A stretch of 64,000 nucleotides of DNA, from contig CM069438.1 of assembly GCA_035610365.1 (NCBI GenBank), positions 50,278,837-50,342,836 of the forward strand, written 5' to 3'. Shown here in pieces: positions 15,001-29,100 of this stretch; positions within the stretch are counted from its first letter, which is position 1, and each line of letters opens with the position of its first letter. This DNA comes from Aquatica leii. Its lineage: Eukaryota; Arthropoda; Insecta; Coleoptera; Lampyridae. Under the pieces are notes generated by a model, which saw only the letters and a list, made by a program, of their open reading frames with translations, ran no database searches and was not told the origin of the DNA. The position numbers and the translations under genes are program-made.

Positions 15001-17460
15001 AAAGTAAATAAGGACAGAAATTGGCCCAATAAACTGATGGGCATTACACGTTGTAAAAAAAAACATGGACATAATAATTTGTAGATTTGAAAGTAAATAA
15101 GGACAGAAATTGGCCCAATAAACTGATGGGCATTACACGTTGTAAAAAAAACATGGACATAATAATTTGTAGATTTGAAAGTAAATAAGGACAGAAATTG
15201 GCCCAATAAACTGATGGGCATTACACGTTGTAAAAAAACATGGACATAATAATTTGTAGATTTGAAAGTAAATAAGGACAGAAATCGGCCCAATAAACTG
15301 ATGGGCATTACACGTTGTAAAAAAACATGGACATAATAATTTGTAGATTTGAAAGTAAATAAGGACAGAAATTGGCCCAATAAACTGATGGGCATTACAC
15401 GTTGTAAAAAAAACATGGACATAATAATTTGTAGATTTGAAAGTAAATAAGGACAGAAATTGGCCCAATAAACTGATGGGCATTACACGTTGTAAAAAAA
15501 ACATGGACATAATAATTTGTAGATTTGAAAGTAAATAAGGACAGAAATTGGCCCAATAAACTGATGGGCATTACACGTTGTAAAAAAAAAACATGGACAT
15601 AATAATTTGTAGATTTGAAAGTAAATAAGGACAGAAATTGGCCCAATAAACTGATGGGCATTACACGTTGTAAAAAAAATAAAAAAATAACATGGACAGA
15701 ATAATTTGTAGATTTGAAAGTAAATAAGGACAGAAATTGGCACAATAAACTAATGGGCATTACACGTTGTAAAAAAAAACATGGACATAATAATTTGTAG
15801 ATTTGAAAGTAAATAAGGACAGAAATTGGCCCAATAAACTGATGGGCATTACACGTTGTAAAAAAAAAACATGGACATAATAATTTGTAGATTTGAAAGT
15901 AAATAAGGACAGAAATTGGCCCAATAAACTGATGGGCATTACACGTTGTAAAAAAAAACATGGACATAATAATTTGTAGATTTGAAAGTAAATAAGGACA
16001 GAAATTGGCCCAATAAACTGATGGGCATTACACGTTGTAAAAAAAACATGGACATAATAATTTGTAGATTTGAAAGTAAATAAGGACAGAAATTGGCCCA
16101 ATAAACTGATGGGCATTACACGTTGTAAAAAAACATGGACATAATAATTTGTAGATTTGAAAGTAAATAAGGACAGAAATTGGCCCAATAAACTGATGGG
16201 CATTACACGTTGTAAAAAAAAAAACATGGACATAATAATTTGTAGATTTGAAAGTAAATAAGGACAGAAATTGGCCCAATAAACTGATGGGCATTACACG
16301 TTGTAAAAAAAACATGGACATAATAATTTGTAGATTTGAAAGTAAATAAGGACAGAAATTGGCCCAATAAACTGATGGGCATTACACGTTGTAAAAAAAA
16401 CATGGACATAATAATTTGTAGATTTGAAAGTAAATAAGGACAGAAATTGGCCCAATAAACTGATGGGCATTACACGTTGTAAAAAAAAAACATGGACATA
16501 ATAATTTGTAGATTTGAAAGTAAATAAGGACAGAAATTGGCCCAATAAACTGATGGGCATTACACGTTGTAAAAAAAAAAACATGGACATAATAATTTGT
16601 AGATTTGAAAGTAAATAAGGACAGAAATTGGCCCAATAAACTGATGGGCATTACACGTTGTAAAAAAAACATGGACATAATAATTTGTAGATTTGAAAGT
16701 AAATAAGGACAGAAATTGGCCCAATAAACTGATGGGCATTACACGTTGTAAAAAAAACATGGACATAATAATTTGTAGATTTGAAAGTAAATAAGGACAG
16801 AAATTGGCCCAATAAACTGATGGGCATTACACGTTGTAAAAAAACATGGACATAATAATTTGTAGATTTGAAAGTAAATAAGGACAGAAATTGGCCCAAT
16901 AAACTGATGGGCATTACACGTTGTAAAAAAACATGGACAGAATAATTTGTAGATTTGAAAGTAAATAAGGACAGAAATTGGCCCAATAAACTGATGGGCA
17001 TTACACGTTGTAAAAAAAACAAAAAAAAAAACATGGACATAATAATTTGTAGATTTGAAAGTAAATAAGGACAGAAATTGGCCCAATAAACTGATGGGCA
17101 TTACACGTTGTAAAAAAAAACATGGACATAATAATTTGTAGATTTGAAAGTAAATAAGGACAGAAATTGGCCCAATAAACTGATGGGCATTACACGTTGT
17201 AAAAAAAATAAAAAAAAACATGGACAGAATAATTTGTAGATTTGAAAGTAAATAAGGACAGAAATTGGCCCAATAAACTGATGGGCATTACACGTTGTAA
17301 AAAAAAAAACATGGACATAATAATTTGTAGATTTGAAAGTAAATAAGGACAGAAATTGGCCCAATAAACTGATGGGCATTACACGTTGTAAAAAAAAAAC
17401 ATGGACATAATAATTTGTAGATTTGAAAGTAAATAAGGACAGAAATTGGCCCAATAAACT
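1..17460. repeat. Pure short-unit (type A, ~88 bp) satellite block
   Basis: About 200 consecutive 86-92 bp monomers with no long unit among them. The 80-nt core is kept with only scattered substitutions. Runs such as 6650-7050 and 7370-7750 are successive practically identical 88-mers, pointing to recent local amplification. Recurrent variants include a one-base deletion giving CATGGACTAATAATT (near 2033, 2120, 3700, 8363). More diverged monomers occur near 611-706, 4045-4100, 10790-10925 and 12834-12915. From about 11500 a longer spacer variant appears, an A-tract interrupted by a T followed by GGACAGAATAAT. Within each core GCCCA and TGGGC form a 5-bp inverted repeat around a 9-nt loop. Confidence 0.97.
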
Positions 17461-17620
17461 GAAGGGCATCACACGAGTAAGAGGAAGAAGTGGACCCACC
17501 ATGCCACCCGAACTTGCTTGGTACAAGTTTGCCACAAGAAACATAAGTTAACAAAATGCTGTGATTTGAATAAACTGATGGGTGTTAGACGTTGTAAAAA
17601 AATTAAAAATGGACAGAATA
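17461..17620. repeat. First (leftmost) long-unit block, diverged type B
   Basis: This is the first type B insertion from the left. It differs from the later consensus: GAGTAAGAGGAAGAAGTGG, AAGTTTGCC instead of AAGTTCGCC (breaking the outer pair of the dyad), and AGAAACATAAGT instead of AGAAAGGTAAGT, so the splice-donor consensus is absent. It ends in the usual second half-repeat AATAAACTGATGGGTGTTAGACG and an ATTAAAAATGG leader. The preceding core also carries substitutions (AAACTGAAGGGCATC). It looks like an older or independently drifting copy. Confidence 0.93.
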
Positions 17621-20600
17621 ATTTGTAGATTTGAAAGTAAATAAGGACAGAAATTGGCCCAATAAACTGATGGGCATTACACGTTGTAAAAAAAAAAAAA
17701 CATGGACATAATAATTTGTAGATTTGAAAGTAAATAAGGACAGAAATTGGCCCAATAAACTGATGGGCATTACACGTTGTAAAAAAAAACATGGACATAA
17801 TAATTTGTAGATTTGAAAGTAAATAAGGACAGAAATTGGCCCAATAAACTGATGGGCATTACACGTTGTAAAAAAAAAAAACATGGACATAATAATTTGT
17901 AGATTTGAAAGTAAATAAGGACAGAAATTGGCCCAATAAACTGATGGGCATTACACGTTGTAAAAAAAAAAACATGGACATAATAATTTGTAGATTTGAA
18001 AGTAAATAAGGACAGAAATTGGCCCAATAAACTGATGGGCATTACACGTTGTAAAAAAAAACATGGACATAATAATTTGTAGATTTGAAAGTAAATAAGG
18101 ACAGAAATTGGCCCAATAAACTGATGGGCATTACACGTTGTAAAAAAAAAAACATGGACATAATAATTTGTAGATTTGAAAGTAAATAAGGACAGAAATT
18201 GGCCCAATAAACTGATGGGCATTACACGTTGTAAAAAGAAAACATGGACATAATAATTTGTAGATTTGAAAGTAAATAAGGACAGAAATTGGCCCAATAA
18301 ACTGATGGGCATTACACGTTGTAAAAAAAAAAAACATGGACATAATAATTTGTAGATTTGAAAGTAAATAAGGACAGAAATTGGCCCAATAAACTGATGG
18401 GCATTACACGTTGTAAAAAAAAAAAACATGGACATAATAATTTGTGGATTTGAAAGTAAATAAGGACAGAAATTGGCCCAATAAACTGATGGGCATTACA
18501 CGTTGTAAAAAAAAAACATGGACATAATAATTTGTAGATTTGAAAGTAAATAAGGACAGAAATTGGCCCAATAAACTGATGGGCATTACACGTTGTAAAA
18601 AAAAAACATGCACATAATAATTTGTAGATTTGAAAGTAAATAAGGACAGAAATTGGCCCAATAAACTGATGGGCATTACACGTTGTAAACAAAAAACATG
18701 GACATAATAATTTGTAGATTTGAAAGTAAATAAGGACAGAAATTGGCCCAATAAACTGATGGGCATTACACGTTGTAAAAAACATGGACATAATAATTTG
18801 TAGATTTGAAAGTAAATAAGGACAGAAATTGGCCCAATAAACTGATGGGCATTACACGTTGTAAAAAACATGGACATAATAATTTGTAGATTTGAAAGTA
18901 AATAAGGACAGAAATTGGCCCAATAAACTGATGGGCATTACACGTTGTAAAAAAACATGGACATAATAATTTGTAGATTTGAAAGTAAATAAGGACAGAA
19001 ATTGGCCCAATAAACTGATGGGCATTACACGTTGTAAAAAAAACATGGACATAATAATTTGTAGATTTGAAAGTAAATAAGGACAGAAATTGGCCCAATA
19101 AACTGATGGGCATTACACGTTGTAAAAAAAAACATGGACATAATAATTTGTAGATTTGAAAGTAAATAAGGACAGAAATTGGCCCAATAAACTGATGGGC
19201 ATTACACGTTGTAAAAACACATGGACTAATAATTTGTAGATTTGAAAGTAAATAAGGACAGAAATTGGCCCAATGAACTGATGGGCATTACACGTTGTAA
19301 AAAAACATGGACATAATAATTTGTAGATTTGAAAGTAAATAAGGACAGAATTTGGCCCAATAAACTGATGGGCATTACACGTTGTAAAAAAACATGGACA
19401 TAATAATTTGTAGATTTGAAAGTAAATAAGGACAGAAATTGGCCCAATAAACTGATGGGCATTACACGTTGTAAAAAAACATGGACATAATAATTTGTAG
19501 ATTTGAAAGTAAATAAGGACAGAAATTGGCCCAATAAACTGATGGGCATTACACGTTGTAAAAAAAAAAACATGGACATAATAATTTGTAGATTTGAAAG
19601 TAAATAAGGACAGAAATTGGCCCAATAAACTGATGGGCATTACACGTTGTAAAAAAAAACATGGACATAATAATTTGTAGATTTGAAAGTAAATAAGGAC
19701 AGAAATTGGCCCAATAAACTGATGGGCATTACACGTTGTAAAAAAACATGGACATAATAATTTGTAGATTTAAAAGTAAATAAGGACAGAAATTGGCCCA
19801 ATAAACTGATGGGCATTACACGTTGTAAAAAAACATGGACATAATAATTTGTAGATTTGAAAGTAAATAAGGACAGAAATTGGCCCAATAAACTGATGGG
19901 CATTACACGTTGTAAAAAAACATGGACATAATAATTTGTAGATTTGAAAGTAAATAAGGACAGAAATTGGCCCAATAAACTGATGGGCATTACACGTTGT
20001 AAAAAAACATGGACATAATAGTTTGTAGATTTGAAAGTAAATAAGGACAGAAATTGGCCCAATAAACTGATGGGCATTACACGTTGTAAAAAAACATGGA
20101 CATAATAATTTGTAGATTTGAAAGTAAATAAGGACAGAAATTGGCGCAATAAACTGATGGGCATTACACGTTGTAAAAAACATGGACATAATAATTTGTA
20201 GATTTGAAAGTAAATAAGGACAGAAATTGGCCCAATAAACTGATGGGCATTACACGTTGTAAAAAAACATGGACATAATAATTTGTAGATTTGAAAGTAA
20301 ATAAGGACAGAAATTGGCCCAATAAACTGATGGGCATTACACGTTGTAAAAAACATGGACATAATAATTTGTAGATTTGAAAGTAAATAAGGACAGAAAT
20401 TGGCCCAATAAACTGATGGGCATTACACGTTGTAAAAAAACATGGACTAATAATTTGTAGATTTGAAAGTAAATAAGGACAGAAATTGGCCCAATGAACT
20501 GATGGGCATTACACGTTGTAAAAAACATGGACATAATAATTTGTAGATTTGAAAGTAAATAAGGACAGAAATTGGCCCAATAAACTGATGGGCATTACAC

Positions 20601-20788
20601 GTTGTAAAAAAACATGGACTAATAATTTGTAGATTTGAAAGTAAATAAGGACAGAAATTGGCCCAATGAACTGATGGGCATTACACGTTGTAAAAAAACA
20701 TGGACATAATAATTTGTAGATTTGAAAGTAAATAAGGACAGAAATTGGCCCAATAAACTGATGGGCATTACACGTTGTAAAAAAAACA
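17621..20788. repeat. Short-unit satellite block
   Basis: Continuous ~88-92 bp type A monomers. Between 17680 and 18600 the A-tracts are mostly long (10-13 A). From about 18780 to 20620 they alternate between about 5 and 7 A, a different local length class. That suggests separately amplified sub-blocks. Confidence 0.96.
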
Positions 20789-21145
20789 TGGACCCACCAT
20801 GCCACCCGAACTTGCTTGGTACAAGTTCGCCACAAGAAAGGTAAGTTAACAGAAATGCTGTGCCCAATAAACTGATGGGCATTACACGTTGTAAAAAAAC
20901 ATGGACATAATAATTTGTAGATTTGAAAGTAAATAAGGACAGAAATTGGCCCAATAAACTGATGGGCATTACACGTTGTAAAAAACATGGACATAATAAT
21001 TTGTAGATTTGAAAGTAAATAAGGACAGAAATTGGCCCAATAAACTGATGGGCATTACACGTTGTAAAAAAACATGGACATAATGCCACCCGAACTTGCT
21101 GTACAAGTTTGAAAGAAAGGTAAGTTAACAAAATTGTGCCCAATA
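20789..21145. repeat. Two truncated type B pieces spliced into short units
   Basis: At 20789-20866 a monomer runs from CATGGAC directly into CCACCATGCCACCCG, skipping the GAGTAAGAGGAGGAAG start of the block, and ends GCTGTGCCCAATAAAC. At about 21081-21140 a second monomer switches at CATAAT|GCCACCCG; the dyad is damaged (CTTGCTGTACAAG, then TTTGAAAG) and it ends ATTGTGCCCAATAAAC. Both switch points fall at short identities (ATGGAC, ATAAT, CCCAATAAAC). This is what microhomology-guided template switching or unequal exchange would leave. Confidence 0.9.
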
Positions 21146-22790
21146 AACTGATGGGCATTACACGTTGTAAAAAAACATGGACATAATAATTTGTAGATTT
21201 GAAAGTAAATAAGGACAGAAATTGGCCCAATAAACTGATGGGCATTACACGTTGTAAAAAAACATGGACATAATAATTTGTAGATTTGAAAGTAAATAAG
21301 GACAGAAATTGGCCCAATAAACTGATGGGCATTACACGTTGTAAAAAAACATGGACATAATAATTTGTAGATTTGAAAGTAAATAAGGACAGAAATTGGC
21401 CCAATAAACTGATGGGCATTACACGTTGTAAAAAAAACATGGACTAATAATTTGTAGATTTGAAAGTAAATAAGGACAGAAATTGGCCCAATAAACTGAT
21501 GGGCATTACACGTTGTAAAAAAAAAAAACATGGACATAATAATTTGTAGATTTGAAAGTAAATAAGGACAGAAATTGGCCCAATAAACTGATGGGCATTA
21601 CACGTTGTAAAAAACATGGACATAATAATTTGTAGATTTGAAAGTAAATAAGGACAGAAATTGGCCCAATAAACTGATGGGCATTACACGTTGTAAAAAA
21701 TTTAAAAAAACATGGACATAATAATTTGTAGATTTGAAAGTAAATAAGGACAGAAATTGGCCCAATAAACTGATGGGCATTACACGTTGTAAAAAAACAT
21801 GGACATAATAATTTGTAGATTTGAAAGTAAATAAGGACAGAAATTGGCCCAATAAACTGATGGGCATTACACGTTGTAAAAAATTTAAAAACATGGACAT
21901 AATAATTTGTAGATTTGAAAGTAAATAAGGACAGAAATTGGCCCAATAAACTGATGGGCATTACACGTTGTAAAAAAAAACATGGACATAATAATTTGTA
22001 GATTTGAAAGTAAATAAGGACAGAAATTGGCCCAATAAACTGATGGGCATTACACGTTGTAAAAAATTTAAAAAAACATGGACATAATAATTTGTAGATT
22101 TGAAAGTAAATAAGGACAGAAATTGGCCCAATAAACTGATGGGCATTACACGGTGTAAAAAAAAACATCGACATAATAATTTGTAGAATTGAAAGTAAAT
22201 AAGGACAGAAATTGGCCCAATAAACTGATGGGCATTACACGTTGTAAAAGAGAAACATGGACATAATAATTTGTAGATTTGAAAGTAAATAAGGAGAGAA
22301 ATTGGCCCAATAAACTGATGGGCATTACACGTTGTAAAAAAAATTAAAAAAAAACATGGACATAATAATTTGTAGATTTGAAAGTAAATAAGGACAGAAA
22401 TTGGCCCAATAAACTGATGGGCATTACACGTTGTAAAAAAAAAACATGGACATAATAATTTGTAGATTTGAAAGTAAATAAGGACAGAAATTGGCCCAAT
22501 AAACTGATGGGCATTACACGTTGTAAAAAAAAAACATGGACATAATAATTTGTAGATTTGAAAGTAAATAAGGACAGAAATTGGCCCAATAAACTGATGG
22601 GCATTACACGTTGTAAAAAAAAAACATGGACATAATAATTTGTAGATTTGAAAGTAAATAAGGACAGAAATTGGCCCAATAAACTGATGGGCATTACACG
22701 TTGTAAAAAAAAAAAACATGGACATAATAATTTGTAGATTTGAAAGTAAATAAGGACAGAAATTGGCCCAATAAACTGATGGGCATTACA
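21146..22790. repeat. Short-unit block with AATTTAAA spacer variants
   Basis: Type A monomers in which several A-tracts are interrupted as AAAAATTTAAAAA (near 21700, 21882, 22067) or AAATTAAAA (near 22336). Four successive monomers at 22340-22700 carry matching long A-tracts, consistent with recent duplication. No other feature is visible. Confidence 0.95.
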
Positions 22791-23140
22791 CGAGTAAGAG
22801 GAGGAAGTGGACCCACCATGCCACCCGAACTTGCTTGGTACAAGTTCACCACAAGAAAGGTAAGTTAACAAAATGCTGTGATTTGAATAAACTGATGGGT
22901 GTTAGACGTTGTAAAAAAATTAAAAATGGACAGAATAATTTGTAGATTTGAAAGTAAATAAGGACAGAAATTGGCCCAATAAACTGATGGGCATTACACG
23001 AGTAAGAGGAGGAAGTGGACCCACCATGCCACCCGAACTTGCTTGGTACAAGTTCACCACAAGAAAGGTAAGTTAACAAAATGCTGTGATTTGAATAAAC
23101 TGATGGGTGTTAGACGTTGTAAAAAAATTAAAAATGGACA
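22791..23140. repeat. Pair of tandem type B (208-bp) units
   Basis: Two successive long units (block starts at about 22791 and 22999, spacing 208 bp). Both share AAGTTCACC where most others have AAGTTCGCC, so they are sister duplicates. The change is a G-to-A at a CpG and removes the outermost base pair of the 8-bp dyad. Both keep the CCACCATG start and the AAAGGTAAGT donor consensus. Confidence 0.94.
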
Positions 23141-26100
23141 GAATAATTTGTAGATTTGAAAGTAAATAAGGACAGAAATTGGCCCAATAAACTGATGGGC
23201 ATTACACGTTGTAAAAAAAAATTTAAAAAAAACATGGACATAATAATTTGTAGATTTGAAAGTAAATAAGGACAGAAATTGGCCCAATAAACTGATGGGC
23301 ATTACACGTTGTAAAAAAAAAACATGGACATAATAATTTGTAGATTTGAAAGTAAATAAGGACAGAAATTGGCCCAATAAACTGATGGGCATTACACGTT
23401 GTAAAAAAAAAACATGGACATAATAATTTGTAGATTTGAAAGTAAATAAGGACAGAAATTGGCCCAATAAACTGATGGGCATTACACGTTGTAAAAAAAA
23501 TAAAAAAAAAACATGGACAGAATAATTTGTAGATTTGAAAGTAAATAAGGACAGAAATTGGCCCAATAAACTGATGGGCATTACACGTTGTAAAAAAAAC
23601 ATGGACATAATAATTTGTAGATTTGAAAGTAAATAAGGACAGAAATTGGCCCAATAAACTGATGGGCATTACACGTTGTAAAAAAAACATGGACATAATA
23701 ATTTGTAGATTTGAAAGTAAATAAGGACAGAAATTGGCCCAATAAACTGATGGGCATTACACGTTGTAAAAAAAAAAACATGGACATAATAATTTGTAGA
23801 TTTGAAAGTAAATAAGGACAGAAATTGGCCCAATAAACTGATGGGCATTACACGTTGTAAAAAAAAACATGGACATAATAATTTGTAGATTTGAAAGTAA
23901 ATAAGGACAGAAATTGGCCCAATAAACTGATGGGCATTACACGTTGTAAAAAAACATGGACATAATAATTTGTAGATTTGAAAGTAAATAAGGACAGAAA
24001 TTGGCCCAATAAACTGATGGGCATTACACGTTGTAAAAAAACATGGACATAATAATTTGTAGATTTGAAAGTAAATAAGGACAGAAATTGGCCCAATAAA
24101 CTGATGGGCATTACACGTTGTAAAAAAAAACATGGACATAATAATTTGTAGATTTGAAAGTAAATAAGGACAGAAATTGGCCCAATAAACTGATGGGCAT
24201 TACACGTTGTAAACAAACATGGACATAATAATTTGTAGATTTGAAAGTAAATAAGGACAGAAATTGGCCCAATAAACTGATGGGCATTACACGTTGTAAA
24301 AAACATGGACATAATAATTTGTAGATTTGAAAGTAAATAAGGACAGAAATTGGCCCAATAAACTGATGGGCATTACACGTTGTAAATAAACATGGACATA
24401 ATAATTTGTAGATTTGAAAGTAAATAAGGACAGAAATTGGCCCAATAAACTGATGGGGATTACACGTTGTAAAAAAACATGGACATAATAATTTGTAGAT
24501 TTGAAAGTAAATAAGGACAGAAATTGGCCCAATAAACTGATGGGCATTACACGTTGTAAAAAATAAAAAAACATGGACATAATAATTTGTAGATTTGAAA
24601 GTAAATAAGGACAGAAATTGGCCCACTAAACTGATGGGCATTACACGTTGTAAAAAACATGGACATAATAATTTGTAGATTTGAAAGTAAATAAGGACAG
24701 AAATTGGCCCAATAAACTGATGGGCATTACACGTTGTAAAAAACATGGACATAATAATTTGTAGATTTGAAAGTAAATAAGGACAGAAATTGGCCCAATA
24801 AACTGATGGGCATTACACGTTGTAAAAAAACATGGACATAATAATTTGTAGATTTGAAAGTAAATAAGGACAGAAATTGGCCCAATAAACTGATGGGCAT
24901 TACACGTTGTAAAAAAACATGGACATAATAATTTGTAGATTTGAAAGTAAATAAGGACAGAAATTGGCCCAATAAACTGATGGGCATTACACGTTGTAAA
25001 AAACATGGACATAATAATTTGTAGATTTGAAAGTAAATAAGGACAGAAATTGGCCCAATAAACTGATGGGCATTACACGTTGTAAAAAAACATGGACATA
25101 ATAATTTGTAGATTTGAAAGTAAATAAGGACAGAAATTGGCCCAATAAACTGATGGGCATTACACGTTGTAAAAAAACATGGAGATAATAATTTGTAGAT
25201 TTGAAGGTAAATAAGGACAGAAATTGGCCCAATAAACTGATGGGCATTACACGTTGTAAAAAAACATGGACTAATAATTTGTAGATTTGAAAGTAAATAA
25301 GGACAGAAATTGGCCCAATACACTGATGGGGATTACACGTTGTGAAAAAAACATGGACATAATAATTTGTAGATTTGAAAGTAAATAAGGACAGAAATTG
25401 GCCCAATAAACTGATGGGCATTACAGGTTGTAAAAAAACATGGACATAATAATTTGTAGATTTGAAAGTAAATAAGGACAGAAATTGGCCCAATAAACTG
25501 ATGGGCATTACACGTTGTAAAAAAAACATGGACATAATAATTTGTAGATTTGAAAGTAAATAAGGACAGAAATTGGCCCAATAAACTGATGGGCATTACA
25601 CGTTGTAAAAAAAAACATGGACATAATAATTTGTAGATTTGAAAGTAAATAAGGACAGAAATTGGCCCAATAAACTGATGGGCATTACACGTTGTAAAAA
25701 AAAAACATGGACATAATAATTTGTAGATTTGAAAGTAAATAAGGACAGAAATTGGCCCAATAAACTGATGGGCATTACACGTTGTAAAAAAACATGGACA
25801 TAATAATTTGTAGATTTGAAAGTAAATAAGGACAGAAATTGGCCCAATAAACTGATGGGCATTACACGTTGTAAAAAAACATGGACATAATAATTTGTAG
25901 ATTTGAAAGTAAATAAGGACAGAAATTGGCCCAATAAACTGATGGGCATTACACGTTGTAAAAAAACATGGACATAATAATTTGTAGATTTGAAAGTAAA
26001 TAAGGACAGAAATTGGCCCAATAAACTGATGGGCATTACACGTTGTAAAAAGTAACATGGACATAATAATTTGTAGATTTGAAAGTAAATAAGGACAGAA

Positions 26101-29100
26101 ATTGGCCCAATAAACTGATGGGCATTACACGTTGTAAAAAAAAACATGGACATAATAATTTGTAGATTTGAAAGTAAATAAGGACAGAAATTGGCCCAAT
26201 AAACTGATGGGCATTACACGAGTAAGAGGAGGAAGTGGACCCACCATGCCACCCGAACTTGCTTGGTACAAGTTCGCCACAAGAAAGGTAAGTTAACAAA
26301 ATGCTGTGATTTGAATAAACTGATGGGTGTTAGACGTTGTAAAAAATTAAAAATGGACACAATAATTTGTAGATTTGAAAGTAAATAAGGACAGAAATTG
26401 GCCCAATAAACTGATGGGCATTACACGTTGTAAAAAAAACATGGACATAATAATTTGTAGATTTGAAAGTAAATAAGGACAGAAATTGGCCCAATAAACT
26501 GATGGGCATTACACGAGTAAGAGGAGGAAGTGGACCCACCATGCCACCCGAACTTGCTTGGTACAAGTTCGCCACAAGAAAGGTAAGTTAACAAAATGCT
26601 GTGATTTGAATAAACTGATGGGTGTTAGACGTTGTAAAAAAATTAAAAATGGACATAATAATTTGTAGATTTGAAAGTAAATAAGGACAGAAATTGGCCC
26701 AATAAACTGATGGGCATTACACGTTGTAAAAAAAAAACATGGACATAATAATTTGTAGATTTGAAAGTAAATAAGGACAGAAATTGGCCCAATAAACTGA
26801 TGGGCATTACACGTTGTAAAAAAAAACATGGACATAATAATTTGTAGATTTGAAAGTAAATAAGGACAGAAATTGGCCCAATAAACTGATGGGCATTACA
26901 CGTTGTAAAAAAAATTAAAAAAACATGGACAGAATAATTTGTAGATTTGAAAGTAAATAAGGACAGAAATTGGCCCAATAAACTGATGGGCATTACACGT
27001 TGTAAAAAAAACATGGACATAATAATTTGTAGATTTGAAAGTAAATAAGGACAGAAATTGGCCCAATAAACTGATGGGCATTACACGTTGTAAAAAAAAA
27101 CATGGACATAATAATTTGTAGATTTGAAAGTAAATAAGGACAGAAATTGGCCCAATAAACTGATGGGCATTACACGTTGTAAAAAAAATTTAAAAAAAAC
27201 ATGGACAGAATAATTTGTAGATTTGAAAGTAAACAAGGACAGAAATTGGCCCAATAAACTGACGGGCATTACACGTTGTAAAAAAAAAACATGGACATAA
27301 TAATTTGTAGATTTGAAAGTAAATAAGGACAGAAATTGGCCCAATAAACTGATGGGCATTACACGTTGTAAAAAAAAAACATGGACATAATAATTTGTAG
27401 ATTTGAAAGTAAATAAGGACAGAAATTGGCCCAATAAACTGATGGGCATTACACGTTGTAAAAAAAACATGGACATAATAATTTGTAGATTTGAAAGTAA
27501 ATAAGGACAGAAATTGGCCCAATAAACTGATGGGCATTACACGTTGTAAAAAAAATTAAAAAAACATGGACATAATAATTTGTAGATTTGAAAGTAAATA
27601 AGGACAGAAATTGGCCCAATAAACTGATGGGCATTACACGTTGTAAAAAAACATGGACATAATAATTTGTAGATTTGAAAGTAAATAAGGACAGAAATTG
27701 GCCCAATAAACTGATGGGCATTACACGTTGTAAAAAAAACATGGACATAATAATTTGTAGATTTGAAAGTAAATAAGGACAGAAATTGGCCCAATAAACT
27801 GATGGGCATGACACGTTGTAAAAAATTTAAAAAAAACATGGACAGAATAATTTGTAGATTTGAAAGTAAATAAGGACAGAAATTGGCCCAATAAACTGAT
27901 GGGCATTACACGTTGTAAAAAAAACATGGACATAATAATTTGTAGATTTGAAAGTAAATAAGGACAGAAATTGGCCCAATAAACTGATGGGCATTACACG
28001 TTGTAAAAAAACATGGACATAATAATTTGTAGATTTGAAAGTAAATAAGGACAGAAATTGGCCCAATAAACTGATGGGCATTACACGTTGTAAAAAAAAA
28101 ACATGGACATAATAATTTGTAGATTTGAAAGTAAATAAGGACAGAAATTGGCCCAATAAACTGATGGGCATTACACGTTGTAAAAAAAATTAAAAAAAAC
28201 ATGGACATAATAATTTGTAGATTTGAAAGTAAATAAGGACAGAAATTGGCCCAATAAACTGATGGGCATTACACGTTGTAAAAAAAAACATGGACATAAT
28301 AATTTGTAGATTTGAAAGTAAATAAGGACAGAAATTGGCCCAATAAACTGATGGGCATTACACGTTGTAAAAAAAAAACATGGACATAATAATTTGTAGA
28401 TTTGAAAGTAAATAAGGACAGAAATTGGCCCAATAAACTGATGGGCATTACACGTTGTAAAAAAACATGGACATAATAATTTGTAGATTTGAAAGTAAAT
28501 AAGGACAGAAATTGGCCCAATAAACTGATGGGCATTACACGTTGTAAAAAAACATGGACATAATAATTTGTAGATTTGAAAGTAAATAAGGACAGAAATT
28601 GGCCCAATAAACTGATGGGCATTACACGTTGTAAAAAAACATGGACATAATAATTTGTAGATTTGAAAGTAAATAAGGACAGAAATTGGCCCAATAAACT
28701 GATGGGCATTACACGTTGTAAAAAAACATGGACATAATAATTTGTAGATTTGAAAGTAAATAGGGACAGAAATTGGCCCAATAAACTGATGGGCATTACA
28801 CGTTGTAAAAAAAAAAACATGGACATAATAATTTGTAGATTTGAAAGTAAATAAGGACAGAAATTGGCCCAATAAACTGATGGGCATTACACGTTGTAAA
28901 AAAACATGGACATAATAATTTGTAGATTTGAAAGTAAATAAGGACAGAAATTGGCCCAATAAACTGATGGGCATTACACGTTGTAAAAAACATGGACATA
29001 ATAATTTGTAGATTTGAAAGTAAATAAGGACAGAAATTGGCCCAATAAACTGATGGGCATTACACGTTGTAAAAAAACATGGACATAATAATTTGTAGAT

